DNA of 64,000 nucleotides from CAJMNU01 sp905214855. Lineage in GTDB: Bacteria; Bacillota; Clostridia; Lachnospirales; Lachnospiraceae. The notes under the pieces are model-generated. The model was not told the origin of the DNA, did no database searches, and saw only the letters and a list, made by a program, of their open reading frames with translations. The stretch spans positions 1-64,000 of the forward strand of contig CALADM010000005.1 of the NCBI GenBank assembly GCA_937890595.1. Direction: 5' to 3'. The position numbers and the translations under genes were made by a program. This document shows, one piece after another, positions 46,901-51,942 of this stretch (position 1 is the first letter of the stretch; every line of letters starts with the position of its first letter).

Positions 46901-47332
46901 TGTTCCCGGGTTTACCTGTGTCCTATCCCCTTTCTGAACAGCAAATTTGCCTTTTGATGCATCAATTTTCAGTTTTTTCCCCTCTGCATTGATAAGGAAT
47001 CCAGATCCGCCCTCCAATTTTTCTACAACAGTACCATCTGCCTTTTGTAAGATGGCATCTGTTCCTGTGAGATCCCAGAAAATCTCTCCTGTCTCTTCCT
47101 GTGCATCACTGTCACTTGCTTTTACATGACTGCTTTCTGGCTGTGTTATCTTATCCGGCACACGATCTGCATTAGAGGATGTCGCACGATTTAATCTGTG
47201 CTCTACCTCACCTTTTTCCACTGTGGTTTCATTTCCTGTGACTGCCTGCGTCTGCAGACTGCTTCCAAAAAGCATAACTGCCGCCATACTTGCAGCAGTC
47301 ATTCTTTTTGTTACAAGCTTCCATTTTACCAT
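40961..47332 (-). CDS. secreted bifunctional pectin methylesterase / pectate lyase with wall-binding repeats
   Basis: A 2123-residue exported pectinase. A signal peptide (to about residue 32, LQTQA) is followed by roughly 1000 residues of beta-sandwich, carbohydrate-binding-like and two fibronectin-III-like modules. The CE8 esterase at about 1130-1425 has catalytic motifs GYQDSLC, GNVDFIYG and LARPWG. The PL1 pectate lyase at about 1500-1795 has WIDHCTFYKSYDGVVDV and RMPRMRYGD. A 36-base-period GEGEKPDEGDKP linker precedes C-terminal choline-binding-type repeats (WYHFDLQGNMQIGW, WYYLHIFSGKMQTGW), which should hold it on the wall. The ATG at 47332 follows AGGAGG by seven bases. It demethylates pectin and cleaves the product in one chain. 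Confidence 0.93.
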   Translation of the reverse strand: MVKWKLVTKRMTAASMAAVMLFGSSLQTQAVTGNETTVEKGEVEHRLNRATSSNADRVPDKITQPESSHVKASDSDAQEETGEIFWDLTGTDAILQKADGTVVEKLEGGSGFLINAEGKKLKIDASKGKFAVQKGDRTQVNPGTKITVPVNGETCLLRIEAHKAWNNNDQASEEENKAAALAAAGISGVSSCTVETIETASDSNYRIYTYRCVMEENSELTMQTATSGSAYMRSISVEKVESAKVRVEGTVTLPEETQESIRGLKVILKNTATQEEYSALVDFSEDLQVGTYHLDLKVAGEETFEVSLNLEEYVIVSDNTILQLNDTMQEEILDLQIEKSLLSLVTGKITGLENEAESASYSIEFKLPQGESKQAVLDGNTYSVWLERGKEYTPVLQGSADYEIKSPKTVLITGQDTIDLEVGKKEVYPVDLQLPEDLETELAGKQIVYVYTDAQGNRKEFTDKNAIQLCEGIHTLSLEGDFEQFPYEIKTGAQVYVKGEQTVQKVTMKQITSWGLYKSAPSPAFEGKIEGEIGYFRGLKVNAEQGKLAARDNDCQFSGGAVIQIPVTGPCKVTVEAHSGPYALYTINGVAADTTSEVTTVEYTGDAGYVDVQSTGTAYIKSISLVYPPKDVEIHEQEKMPKIAEYGTPDNLNVQADGQTLRFTQTGGTMSGKEAIDPSVSYYLFPSTTEWDSLQADVVIEAGTTSSSSGVFMGAFDGTYMTTIALRGKTGIRGVLSKKSTEYVGASGPNKTIEEGTKVTFKVQKTENGFLVSATDGKDLNEEYTYKYNSSSVLQFKENGADTECQYGFGFANVTAAITNMILTDKDGKVLYDQNACYDPAGVAPIAESISAQADPSREFIHVTWTGTECEGDGHYVLQVSRDGETYVDVADNLTGFSYDYPVTEAGDYYFRVCGTLGNRPSEADRNQYVEMKQPVHIVAALQAPKLQIESAEDSLTLRWDAIEEAVRYEVYRYSYDETDADVKKIAEVTETSYKDKSVEMDMPYYYYVIAYSKDNYSNPSDVVWAVATQERSGEYVYEDEAVEVTITKKSYDTSYQETIILEGVAEESCTLKAEVNGQVQAEKITLGQREPFHLDLTLKEGRNDVNLLFTDENGNVTRKTFNYVYLTHYDKVVDASWDGADGELKDGIPVYRTVQAAVDSVDAGNQNRVVILVKEGSYREHLEIDKPMISLIGEDREMVNLHFYEEGSEGGDMYNRAAIRVTGEAVGFSAENLTFENDYVYTGAGGNESADALRNDAEGAVYVNVAMRGYQDSLCTNKGTQYYYKCLITGNVDFIYGNEPRALFKDCDLVFRYNDTKNSGYVAAPKTSEDAKYGMTFEDCRILAEEGCSGSKYLLARPWGADAYLTFINCYMGNILNAEMPYSDMSGNAFMKARFFEYGSYGPGFLINESRRQISASKAESMLREDTLGWNPYKKAANIGTDNYVGNIVTKEDAKYVLTEYSEDTYTGKEGDDTHLGRFAMEGYAQAGKVTGGGLLKETSSSYYSVATAEEFLQALTEIKKSGSKAVIELTADIGLGSKEIKDFDTYNSVIKAYGAQPLTHPELKRTGTSILMLKNMSNLTIFSRNGARILHANVDISGSENIIIRNLAFDELWEWDEETEGAYDRNDWDYMTIENESTDIWIDHCTFYKSYDGVVDVKNPSTTKTSNITISWCQFLPGSKDGFFDEMMQEMEQNPEQYPYYTHLIEDMGMTKEQVYMYAYGQKKTHLLGQSDDAVNAANIRLTLANNYYKESMDRMPRMRYGDAHVYNCVMDAEEMYHTRNSITNPEAAKKIVSNGASSTCGGQVLLENCYINDIVNALNSGNGSSPSGYINAVNSVYYMDGEKTELEPKANSTADDRVLILDAETFKKELPYEEPVYYSAERLDEVVIPNSGAGVLDMTVLQWEKGTYHDAEWTGESDFTDEDNKPGEGEKPDEGDKPGEGEKPDEGDKPGEGEKPDEGDKPTEGDTPNGSGQDDTDRDDDVSVNPKPSQNTQKYQEMLQAEKTLYDAAWKQSSDKGQWALGTDGVWRLIQMDGTLAKNKWVQADQDWYHFDLQGNMQIGWFQDVDGKWYYLHIFSGKMQTGWQMINEKWYYLNESTGTCLIDAITPDGKHVDETGARID
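41445..41552. repeat. three 36-bp tandem repeats in the pectinase linker
   Basis: Units 41445-41480, 41481-41516 and 41517-41552 each encode a 12-residue Gly/Glu/Lys/Pro/Asp unit. They are nearly identical in DNA and in frame, so unit number may vary between strains. Confidence 0.9.
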
Positions 47333-47424
47333 ATACCTTCCTCCTGTCCTGACACATCTTTGTGCCAAATTTCTGTTCCAGAAAAACAAAAAACAGCGAA
47401 CGTAATTGCCGCTGTTTCTTCTCT

Positions 47425-47438
47425 TGTAAGCACTTACA
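47425..47438. promoter_or_regulatory. operator over the pectinase transcription start
   Basis: TGTAAGCACTTACA has perfect 6-base inverted arms around a CA/TG centre, like LacI-family sites and close to a cre. It covers about +3 to +16 of the pectinase promoter, a roadblock position. Confidence 0.6.
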
Positions 47439-47447
47439 TATTAAGTA

Positions 47448-47476
47448 ATTATAGTCTGTTTTTAACAATATCGCAA
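47448..47476 (-). promoter_or_regulatory. pectinase promoter
   Basis: On the minus strand TTGCGA (47471-47476), 17 bases, TATAAT (47448-47453). The ATG is 116 bases downstream. Confidence 0.7.
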
Positions 47477-47606
47477 GGTTTTTTGTCTTGATTTTTATTT
47501 TTTTCACAATTTTCCTAAATTTTAGTCCCAAAATTCACCGTTCATCTCCTATATTCCGCTCTATTTCTGTGCATTTTGTACATTTTGATACAACTCTTTT
47601 TCTTTT

Positions 47607-47620
47607 TGTATGCGCTTACA
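47607..47620. promoter_or_regulatory. cre-like site in the pectinase/bioY gap
   Basis: TGTATGCGCTTACA matches the CcpA consensus TGWAANCGNTNWCA at 13 of 14 positions. It lies 43 bases before the bioY -35 and about 165 bases upstream of the pectinase start site. Confidence 0.45.
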
Positions 47621-47662
47621 TTGGAGTGAAATCTGATTTCTACCCTTTTTAGCCATCACAAC

Positions 47663-47691
47663 TTGTCTGTCTCATTAAAAAATGCTAAAAT
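47663..47691 (+). promoter_or_regulatory. bioY promoter
   Basis: TTGTCT (47663-47668), 17 bases, TAAAAT (47686-47691). No BirA-type palindrome is evident at the promoter. Confidence 0.6.
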
Positions 47692-47724
47692 AAAAAGACA
47701 TTTTCATCATGGAGGAAGTTACTT

Positions 47725-48288
47725 ATGCAAAATCTATCTTCTATCAAGGATATGTCTCTATGTGCGCTATTTACTGCATTGATCGCTGCAGGTGCATTTA
47801 TCCAGATTACAATACCGATCCAGCCATTTCCCATGCATTTTACGATGCAATGGTTTTTTGTTCTTCTGGCAAGTTTTCTTCTCGGTCCTCGTCTTGCTAG
47901 TTTCAGTGTTTTGATCTATCTTGCCATTGGTCTGGTAGGTGTTCCTGTTTTTGCTTCTGGAGGAGGGTTATCCTATTTAATCCGCCCTACTTTTGGCTTT
48001 CTTTTGGGTTTTTTATTCGCAGCAGCAACGACTGGTTTTCTCTCTCAAAAACTCTGCGCTTCCACAATCCGACAATATCTGTTTTGTTCAACTGCTGGTC
48101 TGATCGTCATGTATCTGTGCGGAATGATCTATTTTTATGTGATAAGCAATTATGTGATCCTTATGCCAGTAAGCTGGAAACTTGTATTGATCAATTGTTG
48201 TCTCCTTACCATTGGAGCTGATTTTATTCTATGTATCCTTGCTTCCCTGCTCGCTCAAAGACTTCGCCCCATCTTAAAATATCTGTAA
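47725..48288 (+). CDS. bioY: biotin transporter substrate-binding subunit BioY
   Basis: ECF-type S component that binds biotin in the membrane, 187 residues and six predicted spans. Family features are ALFTALIAAGAFIQITIPIQ near the start, FTMQWFFVLLASFLLGPRLA and the GGGLSYLIRPTFGFLLGF segment that forms part of the biotin pocket. GGAGG precedes the ATG. No ECF ATPase or T component, biotin ligase or biotin synthesis gene is adjacent, so it probably uses the shared energy-coupling module. It is monocistronic. Uptake would support biotin-dependent carboxylases in a biotin-requiring organism. Confidence 0.93.
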   Translation: MQNLSSIKDMSLCALFTALIAAGAFIQITIPIQPFPMHFTMQWFFVLLASFLLGPRLASFSVLIYLAIGLVGVPVFASGGGLSYLIRPTFGFLLGFLFAAATTGFLSQKLCASTIRQYLFCSTAGLIVMYLCGMIYFYVISNYVILMPVSWKLVLINCCLLTIGADFILCILASLLAQRLRPILKYL

Positions 48289-48318
48289 TCTGTAAAGTTT
48301 TAATACTCTTACGAACTA

Positions 48319-48411
48319 ACCCCTGTTTTGATGTCTCTAATATGATTTTCTTATCAGCAGTAAAATATTCCAATTCTAAAGTGATATCTATTAGATGCTC
48401 AAAACAGGGGT
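48319..48411. repeat. long interrupted inverted repeat
   Basis: Outer arms ACCCCTGTTTTG (48319-48330) and its complement (48400-48411), and inner arms TCTAATA (48336-48342) with TATTAGA (48389-48395), enclose 46 bases. It lies between convergent bioY and the NodB-like gene. No T-run follows on either side, so it is not a standard terminator. Confidence 0.6.
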
Positions 48412-48432
48412 ATCGTATCAAGATGGTATTTC

Positions 48433-49158
48433 TTATCCTAACCAAAACTCAACCTTTCGCTTTTTCATCCACTCCATACTCAATCGGATCTTGTCCCAGT
48501 TATTTTCCCAATGATGTTCATGTGTAAAGACCACAATCTGATCTTGTTCTCTATATCTATCCAAAGCTGCCAAAATATCATTCTCGCGCTCATAACGAAT
48601 ATCTGTCCGATAAAATTCCATTCCATCTATCCTTAGATATCCCTCTTTTGAATCTCTCAGTGTTCGGTTCTCCTCTTCACTTAAATAATAGCTGATCCTC
48701 TCATCATCTGCTGCCATCAATCCTCGGATTCCTTCCCGTTTCAGGATCTCACCTATCTCCCTGCTTCCTGTAAAAAAATGCAGACGGATCACTTGGCTGA
48801 TACTGTTTTCACCAGCAATGCGTGTGATCTCTTCCTGTACCATTTTAAAATCTTCATAAAACTCTTTTACTTCTTTCTCTGTTTTTGCGTCTTTATAATT
48901 GGAATCTTTGTCATAAGCATGAAATCCGAATCTCAGCCAGTCAGACTGAGCGCTCAATTCTTCATGATAACGCTCTGTCACATCCCGCAGATTAATCTCC
49001 TGATCAGCAAAACAATAAAGAGAAAACTTTGCGCCATATATATCATGTAAGGCTTTCATCTGTGCCAAAATTGGCTGTTCAAATACAGAGTCATACTCTT
49101 TAAAGGTAATGTCACTCCATATTTTTGTAATGTCATCTACTGAAAAATGTACTTTCAT
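48433..49158 (-). CDS. NodB/polysaccharide-deacetylase-like protein of unknown function
   Basis: A 241-residue cytoplasmic protein. The start KVHFSVDDI resembles the first motif of the NodB deacetylase fold, and later RFGFHAYDKDS, RLHFFTGSREI and VVFTHEHHW could supply histidine and aspartate ligands. I do not recognise a named family and do not assign activity. The sequence is rich in charged residues and has no signal peptide or span. The ATG at 49158 is seven bases after AGGGGAG; the ATG ten codons upstream is less likely. It is convergent with bioY and lies after thioredoxin's terminator. Confidence 0.7.
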   Translation of the reverse strand: MKVHFSVDDITKIWSDITFKEYDSVFEQPILAQMKALHDIYGAKFSLYCFADQEINLRDVTERYHEELSAQSDWLRFGFHAYDKDSNYKDAKTEKEVKEFYEDFKMVQEEITRIAGENSISQVIRLHFFTGSREIGEILKREGIRGLMAADDERISYYLSEEENRTLRDSKEGYLRIDGMEFYRTDIRYERENDILAALDRYREQDQIVVFTHEHHWENNWDKIRLSMEWMKKRKVEFWLG

Positions 49159-49275
49159 CCTTCTTCTCCCCTTTATAAATGATACCATTCATCATATCAC
49201 TTTCACACATAAAAGTATATCACAAATAAAATAGCCATCTATCAGACTACACCACACAATCATCTATTGCACACA

Positions 49276-49319
49276 AAAAGGGATGCCCAGCCCCTTTGTA
49301 TGCTGCCAGCATCCCTTTT
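49276..49319 (-). terminator. thioredoxin gene terminator
   Basis: An AAAAGGGATGC stem (49276-49286 with 49309-49319) has an inner CAGC/GCTG pair and, on the minus strand, TTTTTGTGT after it. It lies about 50 bases past the thioredoxin stop. Confidence 0.8.
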
Positions 49320-49367
49320 CTCATACTAATTTAACAAATCTCATTCCTAAGAACGATTTCTAAAAAC

Positions 49368-49682
49368 TTACAAACGGCTCATTCTGTCTTCCAGTACCTT
49401 CTGCTGCTGGAATCCCTGCATCGTATCAACCACCTCACCATCTTTGATGATAAAGATAGTTGGAACTGCCATAACATTGTACTTTCTTGTCAGATCTTCG
49501 CACTGGTCGATATCGACTTTCACGATCTTATAGTCTTTCTCCTCTTTTGCCATATTTTCAAGCACCTGACCAAGCATTTTACAAGGACCGCACCAAGTTG
49601 CGAAAAAGTCCAACAAAACCGGTTTATCAGATTTTAAAACGATTTCCTCAAAATTACTGCTGTTTGCATGAATAATAGACAT
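49368..49682 (-). CDS. trxA: thioredoxin
   Basis: Small cytoplasmic disulfide reductase, 104 residues from the chosen ATG. The active site is WCGPC with Cys31 and Cys34 in LLDFFATWCGPCK; the cis-proline loop is VMAVPTIFIIKDG. The family start (MSIIHANSSNFEEI) fits the ATG at 49682, but no Shine-Dalgarno sequence precedes it. An ATG eight codons upstream has only a weak AGG. The gene abuts a structured, probably inserted, non-coding segment, which may have replaced the native leader. Expression may therefore be low or depend on sequence in the insertion. No reductase gene is next to it. Confidence 0.9.
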   Translation of the reverse strand: MSIIHANSSNFEEIVLKSDKPVLLDFFATWCGPCKMLGQVLENMAKEEKDYKIVKVDIDQCEDLTRKYNVMAVPTIFIIKDGEVVDTMQGFQQQKVLEDRMSRL

Positions 49683-50349
49683 AATCAACACTGCTACTAA
49701 AAACATATACCTATGTGTATATGCTAGATGATACGCTACAATTTCACAATTTGTAGTTACTGCTTCAACGTGTATGCTTTGGCGATCGCAAGCAATACGC
49801 TACTCACATGTTTTTGTACACTCCACAGTCGTAACTTCCCGACTAAGCCATCGGTACATACCTATAAATTCATTTTCGTTGATTAGATATAGGTTTTCAT
49901 CTAAATAGCTTTTCCTTTCCTAAATTTTATTTGTTTTGCCACTTGGTTTTCGTGGACTTTAACCATTACTCAATTACAACCAACAAGGTTCTACCCTATA
50001 GTTAGCAAGACTTTTTCAACTTGCACTGGTTTCATTCCTGTAATTTCAGTAGTTTTAAGTAACTAACTAATACTCTGGATTTTTGAGTATCTTTGAGTAT
50101 ATCCACTCATATTTGATTCTATTTTAAGTTACTTCTTCATTCCTCCTTTTCTATCACTATGATATTTTACCTGCCATATATTGCTCTTTTATCTAATTTT
50201 TTCTTCAGGTATTGTTCTTGTTTGTTATGGTTGAAGTATACACTATAAAACTATATTTATCCGTGACTTTATCACATTTGAAATTCCTTTTATAGTCTAT
50301 TACACTAGTTTTATATCTATTCATATCATTCTTTATGTTTTAACATAGA
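49683..50349. mobile_element. gene-free 667-base segment, possible right-end remnant of an IS200/IS605-type element
   Basis: No ORF of note is present between thioredoxin and the CorC-type gene. The thioredoxin-side third is rich in consecutive hairpins on the minus strand. Further in, a short minus-strand reading frame (49985-50060 area) with TEITGMKPVQVEKVL ends at a stop just before this part, reminiscent of a decayed TnpB tail. No transposase core remains. The call rests on general layout, not on a match I could test. Confidence 0.35.
49736..49900 (-). ncRNA. candidate structured RNA (omega-RNA-like)
   Basis: Successive minus-strand hairpins are: AGTCG/CGACT (49840-49844 with 49827-49831), an outer GTGTA/TACAC stem (49817-49821 with 49770-49774) containing a GCTT/AAGC arm around GCGATCGC, and a final CTACAA/TTGTAG hairpin at 49736-49756. 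A chain of stems ending in a 3' hairpin at an element boundary is the layout of TnpB guide RNAs. Function is inferred. Confidence 0.4.
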
Positions 50350-51615
50350 TTACTTTTTATCTTCGTCCTTTTCCTCCTCCTTTTCCAGCTCTTTCAGCCA
50401 AACCTTTTCGATCCTCTTTTCTGACATTTTCACAACACGGACTTTTAAATGATCTTCTTCAAATTCATCTCCCTCAACAGGAATTCTTCCTAATTCTTCC
50501 ATTACCCATCCACTCACTGTCATAACATCATGCTCTTTATCAATGCCAAGAATTTCAAATACCTTTTCAATATTGGCTTTACCAGAAAGCATATACTCAT
50601 GATCTGCGATTTTTTCAATTTCCTGAACTACGGTATCATGTTCATCCCAGATCTCTCCAACAATCTCTTCTACGATATCTTCCAATGTAACGATACCCAT
50701 TGTTCCACCAAACTCATCCACCACAACCGCAATATGCATCTTCTTTTGCTGAAGTTCTTTTAAAAGAGTATCGATTTTTTTATTCTTTGTCGTAAAGTGT
50801 ACCGGTCTCATGACATCCTTGATCTCTTTTTTCGTATGATATACTGTATTATAAAAATCTTTCTGATACAAAATTCCTACAATCTGATCCAATGTTTCCT
50901 CATAAACTGGAAGTCTGGAATATCCAGAAGCAGAAAAGATCTTTGCAGCCTCTTCTTTTTCAATATCCAGCGGAATTCCAACGATATCTACTCTTGGTGT
51001 ATAAATATCAACTGCTTCCAACTCATTAAATTCAATCGCATTGCGGATAAGAGAACTTTCTTCTTTATCAATACTTCCGTCCTGTTCTGCTTCCTCTACG
51101 ATCGTCAACAGTTCTTCTTCTGTAATTCCCTGATCATTAGATGATTTAAAAATCTTAGAAAGCAGTTTTTTCCACTGACCAAACAGAAAATTGGCTGGTG
51201 TCAAAAGAACCATCAATGCATTTAAAAACGGTGCGGAAAACATTGCAAATTTCTCAGGAGATTCTTTGGCAATACTTTTAGGAGAAACTTCACCAAAGAT
51301 CAAAACTACGATCGTTGTCACTACAGTAGAAAGGCTGGCTCCTGCTTCCTCTCCAAAAAACTTCACAAAAATCAGTGTAGCTAAAGAAGCACTGGCAATG
51401 TTTACAATATTATTTCCGATCAATATAGTCGAAAGCAGAGAATCATAATTCTCTGAGAGCCGACAGACCAGCTGTGCCTTTTTATTGCCTTTGGAGGCCA
51501 TGTTTTTTATCCTGATACGGTTCAACGATGAAAATGCTGTCTCTGTTGCCGAAAAATATGCTGACATCACAACACATGCTATAATAATAATCAATGAGAT
51601 ACTATCACTCTTCAT
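50350..51615 (-). CDS. CNNM/CorC-type (HlyC/CorC, UPF0053) membrane protein
   Basis: Membrane protein of the family linked to Mg2+ handling and efflux (B. subtilis YhdP, S. aureus MpfA), 421 residues. The DUF21/CNNM domain with about four spans covers 1-180 (SLIIIIACVVMSAYFSATE, then FGEVSPKSIAKESPEKF). Two CBS domains follow (about 200-320; VVVDEFGGTMGIVTLEDIVE). A C-terminal CorC_HlyC domain at about 335-410 ends in a Glu/Lys-rich tail. The ATG at 51615 was chosen because the protein family begins just before the first span. The in-frame extension upstream runs through a hairpin and lacks a good ribosome site. It is preceded by a leader ORF. Confidence 0.9.
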   Translation of the reverse strand: MKSDSISLIIIIACVVMSAYFSATETAFSSLNRIRIKNMASKGNKKAQLVCRLSENYDSLLSTILIGNNIVNIASASLATLIFVKFFGEEAGASLSTVVTTIVVLIFGEVSPKSIAKESPEKFAMFSAPFLNALMVLLTPANFLFGQWKKLLSKIFKSSNDQGITEEELLTIVEEAEQDGSIDKEESSLIRNAIEFNELEAVDIYTPRVDIVGIPLDIEKEEAAKIFSASGYSRLPVYEETLDQIVGILYQKDFYNTVYHTKKEIKDVMRPVHFTTKNKKIDTLLKELQQKKMHIAVVVDEFGGTMGIVTLEDIVEEIVGEIWDEHDTVVQEIEKIADHEYMLSGKANIEKVFEILGIDKEHDVMTVSGWVMEELGRIPVEGDEFEEDHLKVRVVKMSEKRIEKVWLKELEKEEEKDEDKK

Positions 51616-51670
51616 AATCTTTTTATTCCTTTCTTCTTTCCCTGTCTTTTTTCTATCCATAGAAACACGA

Positions 51671-51713
51671 AAAGACATCGCCGTATCCCCGTCTGGCATA
51701 CGACCATGTCTTT
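51671..51713 (-). promoter_or_regulatory. hairpin between leader ORF and CorC-type gene
   Basis: Arms AAAGACAT/ATGTCTTT (51671-51678 with 51706-51713) and CGTAT/ATACG (51682-51686 with 51698-51702) form a long hairpin. It begins five bases after the leader stop codon. TTTTCGTGTTTC follows, a weak T-tract, so it could attenuate transcription or mask initiation. Confidence 0.55.
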
Positions 51714-51717
51714 CTTG

Positions 51718-51783
51718 CTATATTCGTATAAAATATGGAATGAACATATAAAGAGGGTCAGCGTCACTATCCGCGTCGTCCAT
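51718..51783 (-). CDS. 21-residue Asp-rich leader peptide
   Basis: A short ORF begins MDDADSDADP, five Asp residues in the first nine, followed by a hydrophobic, aromatic end (LYMFIPYFIRI after the first ten). AAGAAGGAGG lies 12 bases before its ATG. It has its own promoter at 51871-51899 and stops five bases before a hairpin that precedes the CorC-type gene. Acidic and Pro-containing N-terminal stretches are known to destabilise translating ribosomes at low Mg2+ (the MgtL principle in enterobacteria). By analogy I infer a Mg2+-responsive leader; the residues after position ten are not acidic. Confidence 0.6.
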   Translation of the reverse strand: MDDADSDADPLYMFIPYFIRI

Positions 51784-51844
51784 TGTTGTTCGGTTCCTCC
51801 TTCTTAATCTGATTTATCATGTACATATCTGACTACTCCCACGG

Positions 51845-51882
51845 GCAAGCCTGTGGGGTTTTGCCACGATTTTATAACAAAA
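51845..51882 (-). other. copy B of the repeated 38-base element, start of the leader transcript
   Basis: It matches copy A at 31695-31733. On the minus strand TATAAA is followed by GTGGC, a short variable loop and CCCACAGG. Here CCCAC can pair either with the upstream GTGG or, more stably, with a downstream GTGGG (stem 51838-51845 with 51850-51857), giving alternative hairpins. Confidence 0.6.
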
Positions 51883-51899
51883 GGAAAACAATCTGTCAT
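51871..51899 (-). promoter_or_regulatory. promoter of the leader/CorC-type transcript
   Basis: Minus strand ATGACA (51894-51899), exactly 17 bases, TATAAA (51871-51876). The start would be near 51864, giving a leader of about 250 bases before the CorC-type ATG. Confidence 0.6.
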
Positions 51900-51942
51900 C
51901 CCTATGATATAATGCAAATTATAAAGGAAACTGGTTGACACG

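Noticed and set aside
51616..51699. 28-codon N-terminal extension of the CorC-type protein
   Set aside because: It runs through a long hairpin, lacks a good ribosome site, and the family begins just before the first membrane span.
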